DNA of 64,000 bases, taken from contig NZ_CP137573.1 of NCBI RefSeq assembly GCF_033343995.1, positions 558,001-622,000 on the forward strand. The letters run 5' to 3'. Source of the DNA: Streptomyces sp. HUAS YS2 (GTDB lineage Bacteria > Actinomycetota > Actinomycetes > Streptomycetales > Streptomycetaceae). Position numbers and translations under genes: made by a program. Of this stretch, positions 37,620 to 44,684 are shown one piece after another; position 1 is the stretch's first letter; each line of letters begins with the position of its first letter. The notes under the pieces were generated by a model. That model searched no databases and was not told where the DNA came from. It saw only the letters and a list, made by a program, of their open reading frames with translations.

Positions 37620-38024
37620 ATGGAGAATCAGAAATTGTCCGGAGATGCGCAGGCTGCCCGTCGCCTTGTCGGTTGCGTGCTCGGTCCCGTGATGGGGGCC
37701 ATAGCCGGCTACGGCGGGATGACGATGCTTGCGAGAGCCTGGGACGAGTGCGAAATAGGAGTCAACGCATCAGCGAATTTCTGGTCCCTGATTCCCGTCT
37801 TCTTCGCCGTCTGGGTGGTCGTCGCGCTGATCTGGGCCATCGCGTTCGGGGTGCTCGGCGGAAGGGGACTGCTGCTCGCCGCCGGGGTGGCCGTGATCGC
37901 CACGCTGTGCGTCTACTGGGTGCTCATGGCGACGCTGAACGCTCCCGCCGACTATCCGGTAGGAGTCACCGCCTGCGCCCCGGACAACGCCCCGCCCTGG
38001 TGGCCGGACTGGCTGCCTGTGTGA
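37620..38024 (+). CDS. Small integral membrane protein downstream of the toxin (candidate immunity)
   Basis: 134 residues from the ATG at 37620; the ribosome-binding site is weak. About three membrane segments are visible: LVGCVLGPVMGAIAGYGGMT, SLIPVFFAVWVVVALIWAIA and LLAAGVAVIATLCVYWVLMA, with a Trp/Pro-rich tail (DNAPPWWPDWLP). Its position straight after a polymorphic toxin makes it a candidate immunity protein, but a hairpin lies between and toxin-44 immunity partners are not known to me. It could equally be an unrelated small membrane protein. It converges on the two paralogous genes at 38059-38666. Confidence 0.65.
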   Translation: MENQKLSGDAQAARRLVGCVLGPVMGAIAGYGGMTMLARAWDECEIGVNASANFWSLIPVFFAVWVVVALIWAIAFGVLGGRGLLLAAGVAVIATLCVYWVLMATLNAPADYPVGVTACAPDNAPPWWPDWLPV

Positions 38025-38058
38025 CAGGACGAGGGCGGCTGGAGGCGGTGGTGGCTGC

Positions 38059-38355
38059 TCAGCTGTCGGTCTGTTCGCCGACGAGGAACCCTTCGGCCCA
38101 GTGGGTTTGACCCACGGCGTACTCGTGCACGTGGAAGCCGTCGGGATGGTCCCTGAACCCGGGTAGGGTGCGCGCCTGGTCGATGCGTTGTTCCGCCCGT
38201 TGCCGGCTCGAATACAGGCCGAGGAACGTGAAGCTGTCCTCGCTGTCGTCCCAGAAGAGGGGCTCGCCGTCTTCCATGAAGTCGACGGTGGTGGGAGCAC
38301 CCGCCTCGTCCGCGAAGTGATGCCTGTGCACCAGGAGGTAGAGCATCCGGTCCAT
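38059..38355 (-). CDS. Small soluble protein, DUF7336-like, tandem paralogue 1
   Basis: 98 residues. Its pattern, MLYLLVHRHHF, FLGLYSSRQRAEQRIDQART, LPGFRDHPDGFHVHEYAVGQ and HWAEGF, repeats that of the next gene upstream. The core LPGF.(D/E)xPDxFxI with a following W.(E/Q)GF resembles the family I recall as DUF7336. The start shares bases with the stop of the upstream paralogue (TGATG). Because many small proteins of this kind cluster beside RHS toxins, an immunity or orphan-immunity role is a reasonable guess. No function is established. Confidence 0.7.
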   Translation of the reverse strand: MDRMLYLLVHRHHFADEAGAPTTVDFMEDGEPLFWDDSEDSFTFLGLYSSRQRAEQRIDQARTLPGFRDHPDGFHVHEYAVGQTHWAEGFLVGEQTDS

Positions 38356-38666
38356 CAGTCTCGCCCAAGCCCTTCGGGGTACACCGTGACGAACCCCTGG
38401 TTCCACAGATCCTCGTCCACCGTCACGGGTGCGATCTCGAAACAATCAGGTTCGTCCTGGAACCCTGGAAGCTTCCTGGAGATCTCCAGTTGCCTCTGCG
38501 CGACTGCCTGGTCCGGGTAGATGCCGATGATCCTCCACTCCTCCTCGTCCAGGTGGATGGTTCCGTCCGCATCGAGATGGATGACCCGTTCGTCCTGCTC
38601 CACCGCGAGATGGCGCGCGTGCCACAGCACGTAGAGATCGCCGTCGGGTCCGTGTTCGTCTGTCAT
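38355..38666 (-). CDS. Small soluble protein, DUF7336-like, tandem paralogue 2
   Basis: 103 residues from the ATG at 38666. Shared features with the downstream paralogue are DLYVLWHARH, IIGIYPDQAVAQRQLEISRK, LPGFQDEPDCFEIAPVTVDE and LWNQGFVTVY. The two align over the full length, so this is a tandem duplication. It is acidic and cytosolic, with no signal. The pair would form an operon (TGATG overlap) transcribed towards the toxin locus. Confidence 0.7.
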   Translation of the reverse strand: MTDEHGPDGDLYVLWHARHLAVEQDERVIHLDADGTIHLDEEEWRIIGIYPDQAVAQRQLEISRKLPGFQDEPDCFEIAPVTVDEDLWNQGFVTVYPEGLGRD

Positions 38667-38733
38667 CGCGGGAATTCTTCCATGCTGGTGTGACGCTCGT
38701 GGACGGTGGTCGCGGGATGTCTCCCGGGCCGGG

Positions 38734-41178
38734 TCAGGGCAGTTCGGGTACGTGGATCTCCAGGACGCAGATGTCGTCCCGTTTTCCGAGCCGCAGGGCC
38801 GCGAGGCTCGTGGCCAGCCTTTCGCTCGGCCCTTCCCGCACGAGCCGGAGCGCGGTATCGGCGAGTTGGGCGAGGCCGGCGTCGATGTCCTCTCCCGGCT
38901 GCTCCACGAGGCCGTCCGTGTAGAGGAACAGGTGGTCGCCGGGGAGCAGGGCGGTCTCACTCTGCTCGTAGGCGGCGTCGGCCGCGGCGCCGAGGAGAGC
39001 GCCCTCCGGCTGGGGGAGGTAGCGCGCCTCACCCTCGCGAATCAGCAACGGAGGGAGGTGGCCCGCCCGCACCCACATCAGACGGTGGTCCGAGGGCTGA
39101 TAGCGCGCCATGACCATCGTGGCGGTTGCGCTCTGGGCATCCGTAGCCGTGTGGATCAAGAGGGAGTTGAGCCGGCCGAGCACGTCGGGCAGGGGTGAAC
39201 CGGTGATCGTCATACCCTTGGCGGTGAACCGCAGCTGGGCCATGGTGCCCACAGCCGCAAGACCGTGACCGGCGACATCTCCGACGACGAACAGCGCGCT
39301 GCCGTCGGGAAGTTCGATCGCGGAGTACCAGTCGCCTCCGACGTTCAACCCACGGTCGACCGGGACGTAGGCGACGTCGACGTGCAGACCGGCCAGCTCC
39401 AGTGACTGCTCCGGGATCGGGAGCAGGGTGTCCTGAAGCCTGGCACCGAGGGCGCGTTCGGCCTTCAGCATGCCGCGCTGGACGAGATTGGCGCGTTCAC
39501 TCTCGCGCAGGGCCAGTTCGGCGTCCCGTTGCGCGGTCAGGTCCTGGAAGAAGCCGTGCACCTCCAACGGGCTGCCGTCCGCATCTCGTTGTGCCTCCGC
39601 GACGATCATGAGATGGCGCACGCCACTCTCGGTGGCGATGCGGAAGTTGTGGTCGACGGCCTCACCATCACCCAGCAGCCGTTGAACCGCCGCGGCCAGC
39701 CCCGGCAGGTCCTCCGCCAGGACGTGTCCGGGCAGTTCCTCCAGCCGCATGGGTCCCTGGGCGGGGTCGCGGTGGAAAATGGTGTAGACCTGGTCGGACC
39801 AGGTGACCGAGTCCGTGACCAGATTCCAGTTCGCCCAACCGAGGTTGCCGAGCCGCTGCAGGTCGTCCAGCCTGCGGATCTCCCGTTCGGTGGTGTCGTG
39901 ACGAGTCCAGGACACCACGAGGCGCTCGCCCAGCCTGGACGCCCGGACCGAGTACACGGACTGCCGCGGCCTTCCGGCGGTCACCTCCTCGTAGACGAAG
40001 GGTTCTCCCTCGTACACCTCCCCCATGGTCAGCGCGTCCAGATACCCCTCCCAGAGCGCGGTGCCCGCCACCGTCGGGTAGTTCTCCAGTATCCGAGTGC
40101 CCACCAGTTCCTTGCCGCGCCGCCCGGCCACGTCCTGCGACTCCGGCGACGCCGCGTCGATCCGGTAGTCCTCCACCTCGCCCGTCCGGGAACGCAAGGG
40201 GGTCAGCAGGATCGCCGGTCCCGACAGTGCGTCGAAGATCTTCTGGATCTCGTCGACCTCACCGGGAACGGGGGCCTGCGCGTGCGGGCTCACGTCATCG
40301 TGCAGGGGCCCGCCGCAGAGCCTGACGGCTCGCCTGAGCAGGGTCCGGGTACGGACGCCGAAGGGTCCCGGCCGGTTGCGGAAGAACCCGATGACCGCGG
40401 TCCCCGCCCCGTTGCGGGGAACGGGCAGCCAGGCGCGCGTGGGCCACCGCTCGGGCGGATCGCCGATCAGCAGATACCGGGTGGCGTCAGCGTCCTGGTC
40501 CTCGAGCCACACCGCTCGCCCGGTCGCGATGGCCTCCATCGCGGCGATACCGCTGAGCGGAGGGATGTGGTTCCACTGCTCGGCCATGACCTCACCGATG
40601 CCGGCGGACCCGATCAGGTTCAGGCTCCCGGCAGTGGCCACCGTATAGATCATCACCGCGTCGATGTCCTCGGCACCGGCCAGCCCGGTCAGGAGCGCCT
40701 GAGCGATCTCGTTCGGGGTGCGGGCTTCCGCCAGGTCCCGGGCCAAGCCGGCGAGGAGCGTGCGATGACCCGCCGATGGGCCGCCCTCGCCGGCGTAACG
40801 ACTGGTACGGAACGCCGAAGGGTCCGGCTCCTCCGGCGCGGCCCGCACCGTCCCGGTGGCGAACGGCGGTGGTGCAGAGGCCTGCGGTGACGGCGTCACC
40901 GCGACTGCGCCGGTCCGGCCCAGGGTGATCCAGCACTCCTCCAGCAGGGTGCGCCGGTGGTCGGTGGCGCGGTCGAGCAGCAGCTGGTAGGCAGCGTCCG
41001 GCGTGACGGCCTCCTGGGCCATCAGCACGCCCTTGGCCCTTTCTAGGACGGCTGTCATCGACGCGAGATTCTCGAGGTCCACGACCTCGGCACGCAGTCT
41101 CGAGACGACCTTCGCCAACGCCAGCGTCTCGGGTGTCGCGCCGACGCCGGCGTTGGAGACGACGAAATCGCCCTCCAT
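38734..41178 (-). CDS. ANTAR-GAF-PAS-PP2C (SpoIIE-type) serine phosphatase
   Basis: 814 residues from the ATG at 41178; the frame is open upstream but this start fits the ANTAR domain. Domains are ANTAR (~20-85, ENLASMTAVLERAKGVLMAQ), GAF (~140-290), two PAS-like regions (~310-560, the second with WSDQVYTIFHRDP) and a PPM/SpoIIE phosphatase (~590-810) with metal-binding NVGGDWYSAIEL, VVGDVAGHGLAA and LYTDGLVEQPG. Such proteins dephosphorylate anti-anti-sigma factors (STAS proteins) and so free stress sigma factors. A STAS gene is at 55438. ANTAR domains usually bind RNA, an uncommon combination with PP2C outside actinomycetes. Confidence 0.9.
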   Translation of the reverse strand: MEGDFVVSNAGVGATPETLALAKVVSRLRAEVVDLENLASMTAVLERAKGVLMAQEAVTPDAAYQLLLDRATDHRRTLLEECWITLGRTGAVAVTPSPQASAPPPFATGTVRAAPEEPDPSAFRTSRYAGEGGPSAGHRTLLAGLARDLAEARTPNEIAQALLTGLAGAEDIDAVMIYTVATAGSLNLIGSAGIGEVMAEQWNHIPPLSGIAAMEAIATGRAVWLEDQDADATRYLLIGDPPERWPTRAWLPVPRNGAGTAVIGFFRNRPGPFGVRTRTLLRRAVRLCGGPLHDDVSPHAQAPVPGEVDEIQKIFDALSGPAILLTPLRSRTGEVEDYRIDAASPESQDVAGRRGKELVGTRILENYPTVAGTALWEGYLDALTMGEVYEGEPFVYEEVTAGRPRQSVYSVRASRLGERLVVSWTRHDTTEREIRRLDDLQRLGNLGWANWNLVTDSVTWSDQVYTIFHRDPAQGPMRLEELPGHVLAEDLPGLAAAVQRLLGDGEAVDHNFRIATESGVRHLMIVAEAQRDADGSPLEVHGFFQDLTAQRDAELALRESERANLVQRGMLKAERALGARLQDTLLPIPEQSLELAGLHVDVAYVPVDRGLNVGGDWYSAIELPDGSALFVVGDVAGHGLAAVGTMAQLRFTAKGMTITGSPLPDVLGRLNSLLIHTATDAQSATATMVMARYQPSDHRLMWVRAGHLPPLLIREGEARYLPQPEGALLGAAADAAYEQSETALLPGDHLFLYTDGLVEQPGEDIDAGLAQLADTALRLVREGPSERLATSLAALRLGKRDDICVLEIHVPELP

Positions 41179-41267
41179 AGGTCGAGCATGCCACGCCCTG
41201 ATGCCGATGGACCGATTCGCCTCGGGCCGTGCCGACCCACCTCGACGCGAGGGCGGCCCGTCAGCCC

Positions 41268-41296
41268 ATACGGCCCCGGGGTACCCGGGGCCGTAT
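41268..41296. terminator. Hairpin terminator of the isochorismatase-like gene
   Basis: ATACGGCCCCGGG (41268-41280) and CCCGGGGCCGTAT (41284-41296) form a perfect 13-bp stem with a three-base loop, 20 bp after the stop of the minus-strand hydrolase gene and before the phosphatase gene. Confidence 0.7.
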
Positions 41297-41315
41297 CCGT
41301 CGGCGCCTCCCCGCC

Positions 41316-41867
41316 TCAATCCAGCCGCGCGTCGAACGTGATGCCGTCCGCGTCGCAGACCTCTGCGGACATGTTGCGGCTCATCATCCGCAGCGCCGCC
41401 TCGGCCAGGGCGGCGTCGATGTGGGCCACCGCGTCGGCCGCCACGACGACCTCGAAGTGCCGGATGTGAGCGTCCAGAGCGGAGTACAGCACGCACTGTT
41501 CGGTGACCTGCCCACAGAGGACCAGGCGCTCGGCCCCCAGTTGACCCAAGAGGTAGGCCAGAGGGGTTTCGAAGAAGATCGAGTGCCGAGCCTTGACCAC
41601 GAACAACGCGTTCTCGTCCGGGGCTATCGGTTCCACGAGCTCCCCGTGCCGGCCTGCGAGGGCGGCTTCCAGGATCTCTCCGTGATGGGAGCGCCACTCC
41701 CCGAAGTTGTCGTTCACATAGATGACAGGCGACTCACTGGCGTGGGCGTGCCTCAAGAGCATGGTGATCCCGGGGAGCGACTCACGGACGGACGGGACCA
41801 GAGCCTCGGCGTCGTCGTGCGCGTAGGCGTTGAGCATGTCGATCACGATGAGCGCCGTACGAGGCAT
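41316..41867 (-). CDS. Isochorismatase-family cysteine hydrolase
   Basis: 183 residues, complete. The catalytic triad is readable: Asp in LIVIDMLNAYAHDD, Lys in VVKARHSIF and Cys in LVLCGQVTEQCVLYSALDAH, preceded by the cis-peptide-type CGQVTE turn. The family hydrolyses amides or vinyl ethers (nicotinamide, isochorismate, N-carbamoyl compounds); the substrate cannot be read here. GGAGGAGG lies about 11-15 bp upstream of the ATG. A possible 65-residue ORF ends 24 bp upstream. Confidence 0.88.
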   Translation of the reverse strand: MPRTALIVIDMLNAYAHDDAEALVPSVRESLPGITMLLRHAHASESPVIYVNDNFGEWRSHHGEILEAALAGRHGELVEPIAPDENALFVVKARHSIFFETPLAYLLGQLGAERLVLCGQVTEQCVLYSALDAHIRHFEVVVAADAVAHIDAALAEAALRMMSRNMSAEVCDADGITFDARLD

Positions 41868-41891
41868 GGGATCCGCCGCCCCTCCTCCGGT

Positions 41892-42089
41892 TCACGACTG
41901 TTCGCCGGTCTCGCGAGGGTGGTCCTCTGGGGGGTGCGGACGTATCTGCTCCTCACGGCCTATGCCGGGGCTCTGGCGTTTGGCGGCGTGTCCGCCCGCG
42001 TCGGCGGGGTCAGCGCGCCCGCCGGCGTTCTCCGTGCCACGGCGGTCGTACGTCCGCGGCCGGCGGCGACGTCCTTCCTGCCCGGTCAT
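41892..42089 (-). CDS. Small charged hypothetical protein
   Basis: 65 residues from an ATG with a good site (GAGGAGGGCGAC). The sequence is hydrophilic, with alternating Arg/Glu/Pro (MTGQEGRRRRPRTYDRRG, QIRPHPPEDHPRETGEQS), and probably disordered. It has no family I know. The strong ribosome-binding site and close spacing to the hydrolase gene are the evidence. Compositional chance in GC-rich DNA is the alternative. Confidence 0.4.
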   Translation of the reverse strand: MTGQEGRRRRPRTYDRRGTENAGGRADPADAGGHAAKRQSPGIGREEQIRPHPPEDHPRETGEQS

Positions 42090-42204
42090 GTCGCCCTCCT
42101 CGGTCCCGATTGCCTCCGCCGGGCGAGTGCCCCGCGCACCTCGTCGGAAACGACGCCCGCCGGCCCCACCCGTCCGCGTCGACGCACTCCCCTCCCCGAC
42201 GCCG

Positions 42205-42229
42205 GATTACTTCCGTCGAAGCCGGGTAG
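42205..42229 (+). promoter_or_regulatory. SigB-type promoter motif GATT-N15-GGGTAG
   Basis: GATT (42205-42208), a 15-base spacer and GGGTAG (42224-42229). It fits the Streptomyces SigB-type consensus GNNT-N14-16-GGGTA. It would drive the CsbD-like remnant and the hydrophobic protein gene at 42431, with a leader of about 195 bases. Confidence 0.5.
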
Positions 42230-42266
42230 CCGCGCAAGCGTCCGACGAGCGGCGCACTACACGCTC

Positions 42267-42373
42267 AAGGCGAGCGCCGAGTGGGCCGTGTCAGGGAGTT
42301 CACCGAGGACTGTGGCAACTTGCCCGACAGGCCTCCCGACGCCCAGGGCCGTCCCGACCGCCGGTACGGCTGA
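42267..42373 (+). pseudogene. Possible CsbD-family remnant, frameshifted
   Basis: One frame reads KASAEWAV (42267-42290) and a second frame, overlapping it, reads VGRVREFTEDCGN followed by DAQGRPDRR (42281-42373, ending in TGA). Joined, they resemble the CsbD pattern KAKAE..xGKVKE..G..xGN...xxxGK. No start codon precedes the first part. A SigB-type promoter lies just upstream and an intact csbD-like gene is at 48941. The resemblance is short, so chance is a real possibility. Confidence 0.28.
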
Positions 42374-42430
42374 AACAACTCGAGGGATCCGGGCGATGTC
42401 CGCCTCCCGTGGGGACCGAGGAGGTCCGTC

Positions 42431-42589
42431 ATGCTTCCACTGCTACTCGTACTGCTGCTGATCCTGGTGCTTTTCGGCACGGGCTTCGCCGTCGAGGCCT
42501 TGTGGTACATCGCCATCGCCGTGCTCGTCCTCTGGGTACTGGGATTCTTCTTCCGCAGCGGGAGCAGCGCCCGCTGGTACCGCTGGTGA
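42431..42589 (+). CDS. Small hydrophobic stress-type membrane protein
   Basis: 52 residues from an ATG with GAGGAGG seven bases upstream. Two membrane segments (LPLLLVLLLILVLFGTGFAV and LWYIAIAVLVLWVLGFFFRS) are followed by a short basic tail. It is of the type annotated 'hydrophobic protein' (lmo0937/DUF5670-like) in Streptomyces. No enzymatic function is expected. It converges on gvpK across a strong terminator. Confidence 0.75.
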   Translation: MLPLLLVLLLILVLFGTGFAVEALWYIAIAVLVLWVLGFFFRSGSSARWYRW

Positions 42590-42606
42590 GGCACCTTCAC
42601 CCGTCG

Positions 42607-42641
42607 ACGCCCGTCGCGCCTCCGAGAGGCGCGACGGGCGT
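42607..42641. terminator. Bidirectional terminator between the hydrophobic protein gene and gvpK
   Basis: ACGCCCGTCGCGCCT (42607-42621) and AGGCGCGACGGGCGT (42627-42641) form a perfect 15-bp stem with a five-base loop between two convergent stops. It can serve both transcripts. Confidence 0.8.
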
Positions 42642-42661
42642 GCGCGGGGGCCGAGGGGTCG

Positions 42662-43072
42662 TCAGGGCGGCAGAAGGGGGCCGAGTGGGCCGAGATCGAG
42701 GTTCAGGTCTTCCAGGGTGAGACCGTAGCTGTCGCAGAGCTCGACCATCCTGTCGTGGAGCAGCATGAGCGTCAGGCCGAGCCTTTCCTCCTGCTCATCG
42801 GTCAGGTCGCCCTGATCCACACGATGCAGTGCCTGACGCTCCATCAACTGCCGTAGCAGCTCGACGATGGTCAGGACGAGCTGGACGAGATCACGCTCCA
42901 CGGTCTCCGGGTCGCTGTACACACGCCGAGCAGGACGCCGCGCCCCTCCGTCGACCGCCGAAAGATCGTCCGTGCGCGCCGGGAGCAAGGCGAAGGCGCG
43001 TTGCGCGGCATCGGCCACCTCGCGACGGCGATCGCCTCCCGCGTGGTCGGGACGGTCAGAGCGGCCGGTCAC
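42662..43072 (-). CDS. gvpK: Gas vesicle protein GvpK
   Basis: 136 residues from a GTG at 43072, overlapping gvpS by 17 bp. GvpK signs are DPETVERDLVQLVLTIVELL, RQLMERQALHRVDQGDLTDE and ERLGLTLMLLHDRM. GvpK is an accessory protein needed for vesicle assembly, role not resolved. It has a ~45-residue basic N-terminal extension. It is the last gene of the minus-strand gvp cluster and is followed by a strong terminator. Confidence 0.9.
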   Translation of the reverse strand: MTGRSDRPDHAGGDRRREVADAAQRAFALLPARTDDLSAVDGGARRPARRVYSDPETVERDLVQLVLTIVELLRQLMERQALHRVDQGDLTDEQEERLGLTLMLLHDRMVELCDSYGLTLEDLNLDLGPLGPLLPP

Positions 43073-43343
43073 GGCGCGGACCCTCCAGTTCCTGCGGCGC
43101 GTTTTCCTGCACGCCCGGCATGAGAGACGTCAGGGCCCACTGGTCGTCCCCCTGGGCCGCGACGATGACGGCACGCAGGGAGATCTTGACCAGGTCGATG
43201 TCCGCTATCGACAGGACCAGGTCGCCGGTCAGCACCACTCCCCCGCTCAGCAGCCGGTCCAGGAGGTCGATGAGTGCCACCTGCCGGTCTGCGAGCGCGT
43301 TCTCGTCGTGCCTCGCCACGTGCCCCGTCTCGTGCCTCGTCAC
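43056..43343 (-). CDS. gvpS: Gas vesicle protein GvpS (GvpA/J-like)
   Basis: 95 residues from a GTG at 43343, overlapping the gvpL stop as GTGA. The central region IDLLDRLLSGGVVLTGDLVL-SIADIDLVKISLRAVIVA is the GvpA/GvpJ fold (alpha-beta-beta-alpha). The termini differ from GvpA, and the position between gvpL and gvpK matches GvpS of the Streptomyces order. Minor GvpA-like proteins are thought to start or cap the vesicle. Confidence 0.85.
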   Translation of the reverse strand: MTRHETGHVARHDENALADRQVALIDLLDRLLSGGVVLTGDLVLSIADIDLVKISLRAVIVAAQGDDQWALTSLMPGVQENAPQELEGPRRDRPL

Positions 43344-44146
43344 GACCGACGCACCTCTTCCGGCGCCTCCGGTCCCGTGAGAACCGCGAACGAGTAGGGA
43401 GCCCACGGCCCGGTGATCTCGACCCGGACCCCGCTCACGTCCTGAACCGACCTCAGGACGCGTTCACGGAACTCGTCGGAGCGTGTACGGGGCACCAGGT
43501 AGGAGTCGTTGGCCACGTTCTCCCCTGCTCCGAAAGCGAGTTGACCTTGCTGGGGTCGGTGCCGCGCACGTTCCTCGGCCACTTCGGCCACCTCGACCTC
43601 GATCCTGCGCACCGCCTCGGCAGCGGCGGACCAGGCGGCTCCCTTGTCCTCGCGTTGCTGCCTGCGGCGACGCAGGTAGGCCCGGCCGGGGTCAGGAACG
43701 TCCGTGTCGTCGTCGTCCCGCCCGGCGGAGCCCTGGGGAACCTCGGCGTAGACCTTCACCCCCCACTCCACGTGGTCGGCGAACCGGTCCAGCATGCGGT
43801 CGAACATCGATTCCCCGCGGCGCAGAACCTCGCGCACGCGCTCGTCGTCCAGGTAGACCGTCGCCAGCCGCAGCGGGAGGACGGTGGTGTGCGTCGCGAG
43901 AAGCTCCACGACGCTGTGGTGCGCCCGTGCCACGCGTTCGAGCCAGTCGAGGTCTTCCAGGTGGACCTTGAGCGCCGCTTCGGAGAAGTCGCTCTCCGGT
44001 ACGGAACCGACCGCGGCCGCCGCTTCCCCCGCCCGGACGATCCTCACCGGCCCTGACGCGACACCTCGGATGCCCCGCAGCACCTCCGCTTCCAGGGATG
44101 CGGTGGGGCGTACGACGGCGTACGCGTAGCTCAGCTCTCCGTCCAT
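43340..44146 (-). CDS. gvpL: Gas vesicle protein GvpL (GvpL/GvpF family)
   Basis: 268 residues. Family marks are the N-terminal YAYAVVRPTAS, VHLEDLDWLERVARAHHSVV, TTVLPLRLATVYLDDERVRE, HVEWGVKVYAEVP and the C-terminal VRVEITGPWAPYSFAVL. GvpL/F proteins bind GvpA and help to nucleate vesicles. It is 4 bp after gvpJ and overlaps gvpS. gvpF at 46753 is its paralogue. Confidence 0.9.
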   Translation of the reverse strand: MDGELSYAYAVVRPTASLEAEVLRGIRGVASGPVRIVRAGEAAAAVGSVPESDFSEAALKVHLEDLDWLERVARAHHSVVELLATHTTVLPLRLATVYLDDERVREVLRRGESMFDRMLDRFADHVEWGVKVYAEVPQGSAGRDDDDTDVPDPGRAYLRRRRQQREDKGAAWSAAAEAVRRIEVEVAEVAEERARHRPQQGQLAFGAGENVANDSYLVPRTRSDEFRERVLRSVQDVSGVRVEITGPWAPYSFAVLTGPEAPEEVRRS

Positions 44147-44150
44147 GACG

Positions 44151-44657
44151 TCAGTCCTGCCGCTCCTCGGTCTCGGCTTCGGCGTCCGACTCGTCGCGGG
44201 CCCGGGTCTTCTTGCCGTCCGACTCCCGTCGTCGGCTTCTGCGTTCGGGGGCGGCCCGTTGCTCGTCCGCCTCGGAGGTACGGCGTCGGCGGCTCCTCGG
44301 TCCTTCCGGCAGCTCCGACCGGGATTCGGAACGGGCGCGGAGTGACTTGACCTCGGCGCGCAGCCGCTCGTTCTCCTCCTTCAGCTCCTGCTGATGGCCG
44401 GCCCGCGAGGACAGTGCGGGATCGTGTTCCCACCAGTCGATCCCGATCTCCCTGGCCTTGTCGACCGAGGCGACCAGGAGCCTGAGCTTGATGGTCAGCA
44501 GCTCGATGTCGAGCAGGTTGATCCGGATGTCTCCGACGATCACGATGCCCTTGTCCAGCACGCGTTCCAAGATGTCAGCGAGGTTCGCACTCTGCTGCTG
44601 ACCGTAAGGCGTCAGGGAGCGCGCGACCGAGGGGCCTTCGGAGTCCGATGCATCCAC
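44151..44657 (-). CDS. gvpJ: Gas vesicle protein GvpJ (GvpA-like with charged tail)
   Basis: 168 residues. The GvpA-like core is NLADILERVLDKGIVIVGDI-RINLLDIELLTIKLRLLVAS, with the following helix VDKAREIGIDWW. A coiled-coil segment (HQQELKEENERLRAEVKSLR) and a long Arg/Glu/Ser tail follow. Position between gvpZ and gvpL agrees with GvpJ. The charged tail is longer than in cyanobacterial GvpJ and may mediate interactions in mycelium. Confidence 0.88.
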   Translation of the reverse strand: MDASDSEGPSVARSLTPYGQQQSANLADILERVLDKGIVIVGDIRINLLDIELLTIKLRLLVASVDKAREIGIDWWEHDPALSSRAGHQQELKEENERLRAEVKSLRARSESRSELPEGPRSRRRRTSEADEQRAAPERRSRRRESDGKKTRARDESDAEAETEERQD

Positions 44658-44684
44658 GACGGATTCGACCTCGCTCCCTGGGCG

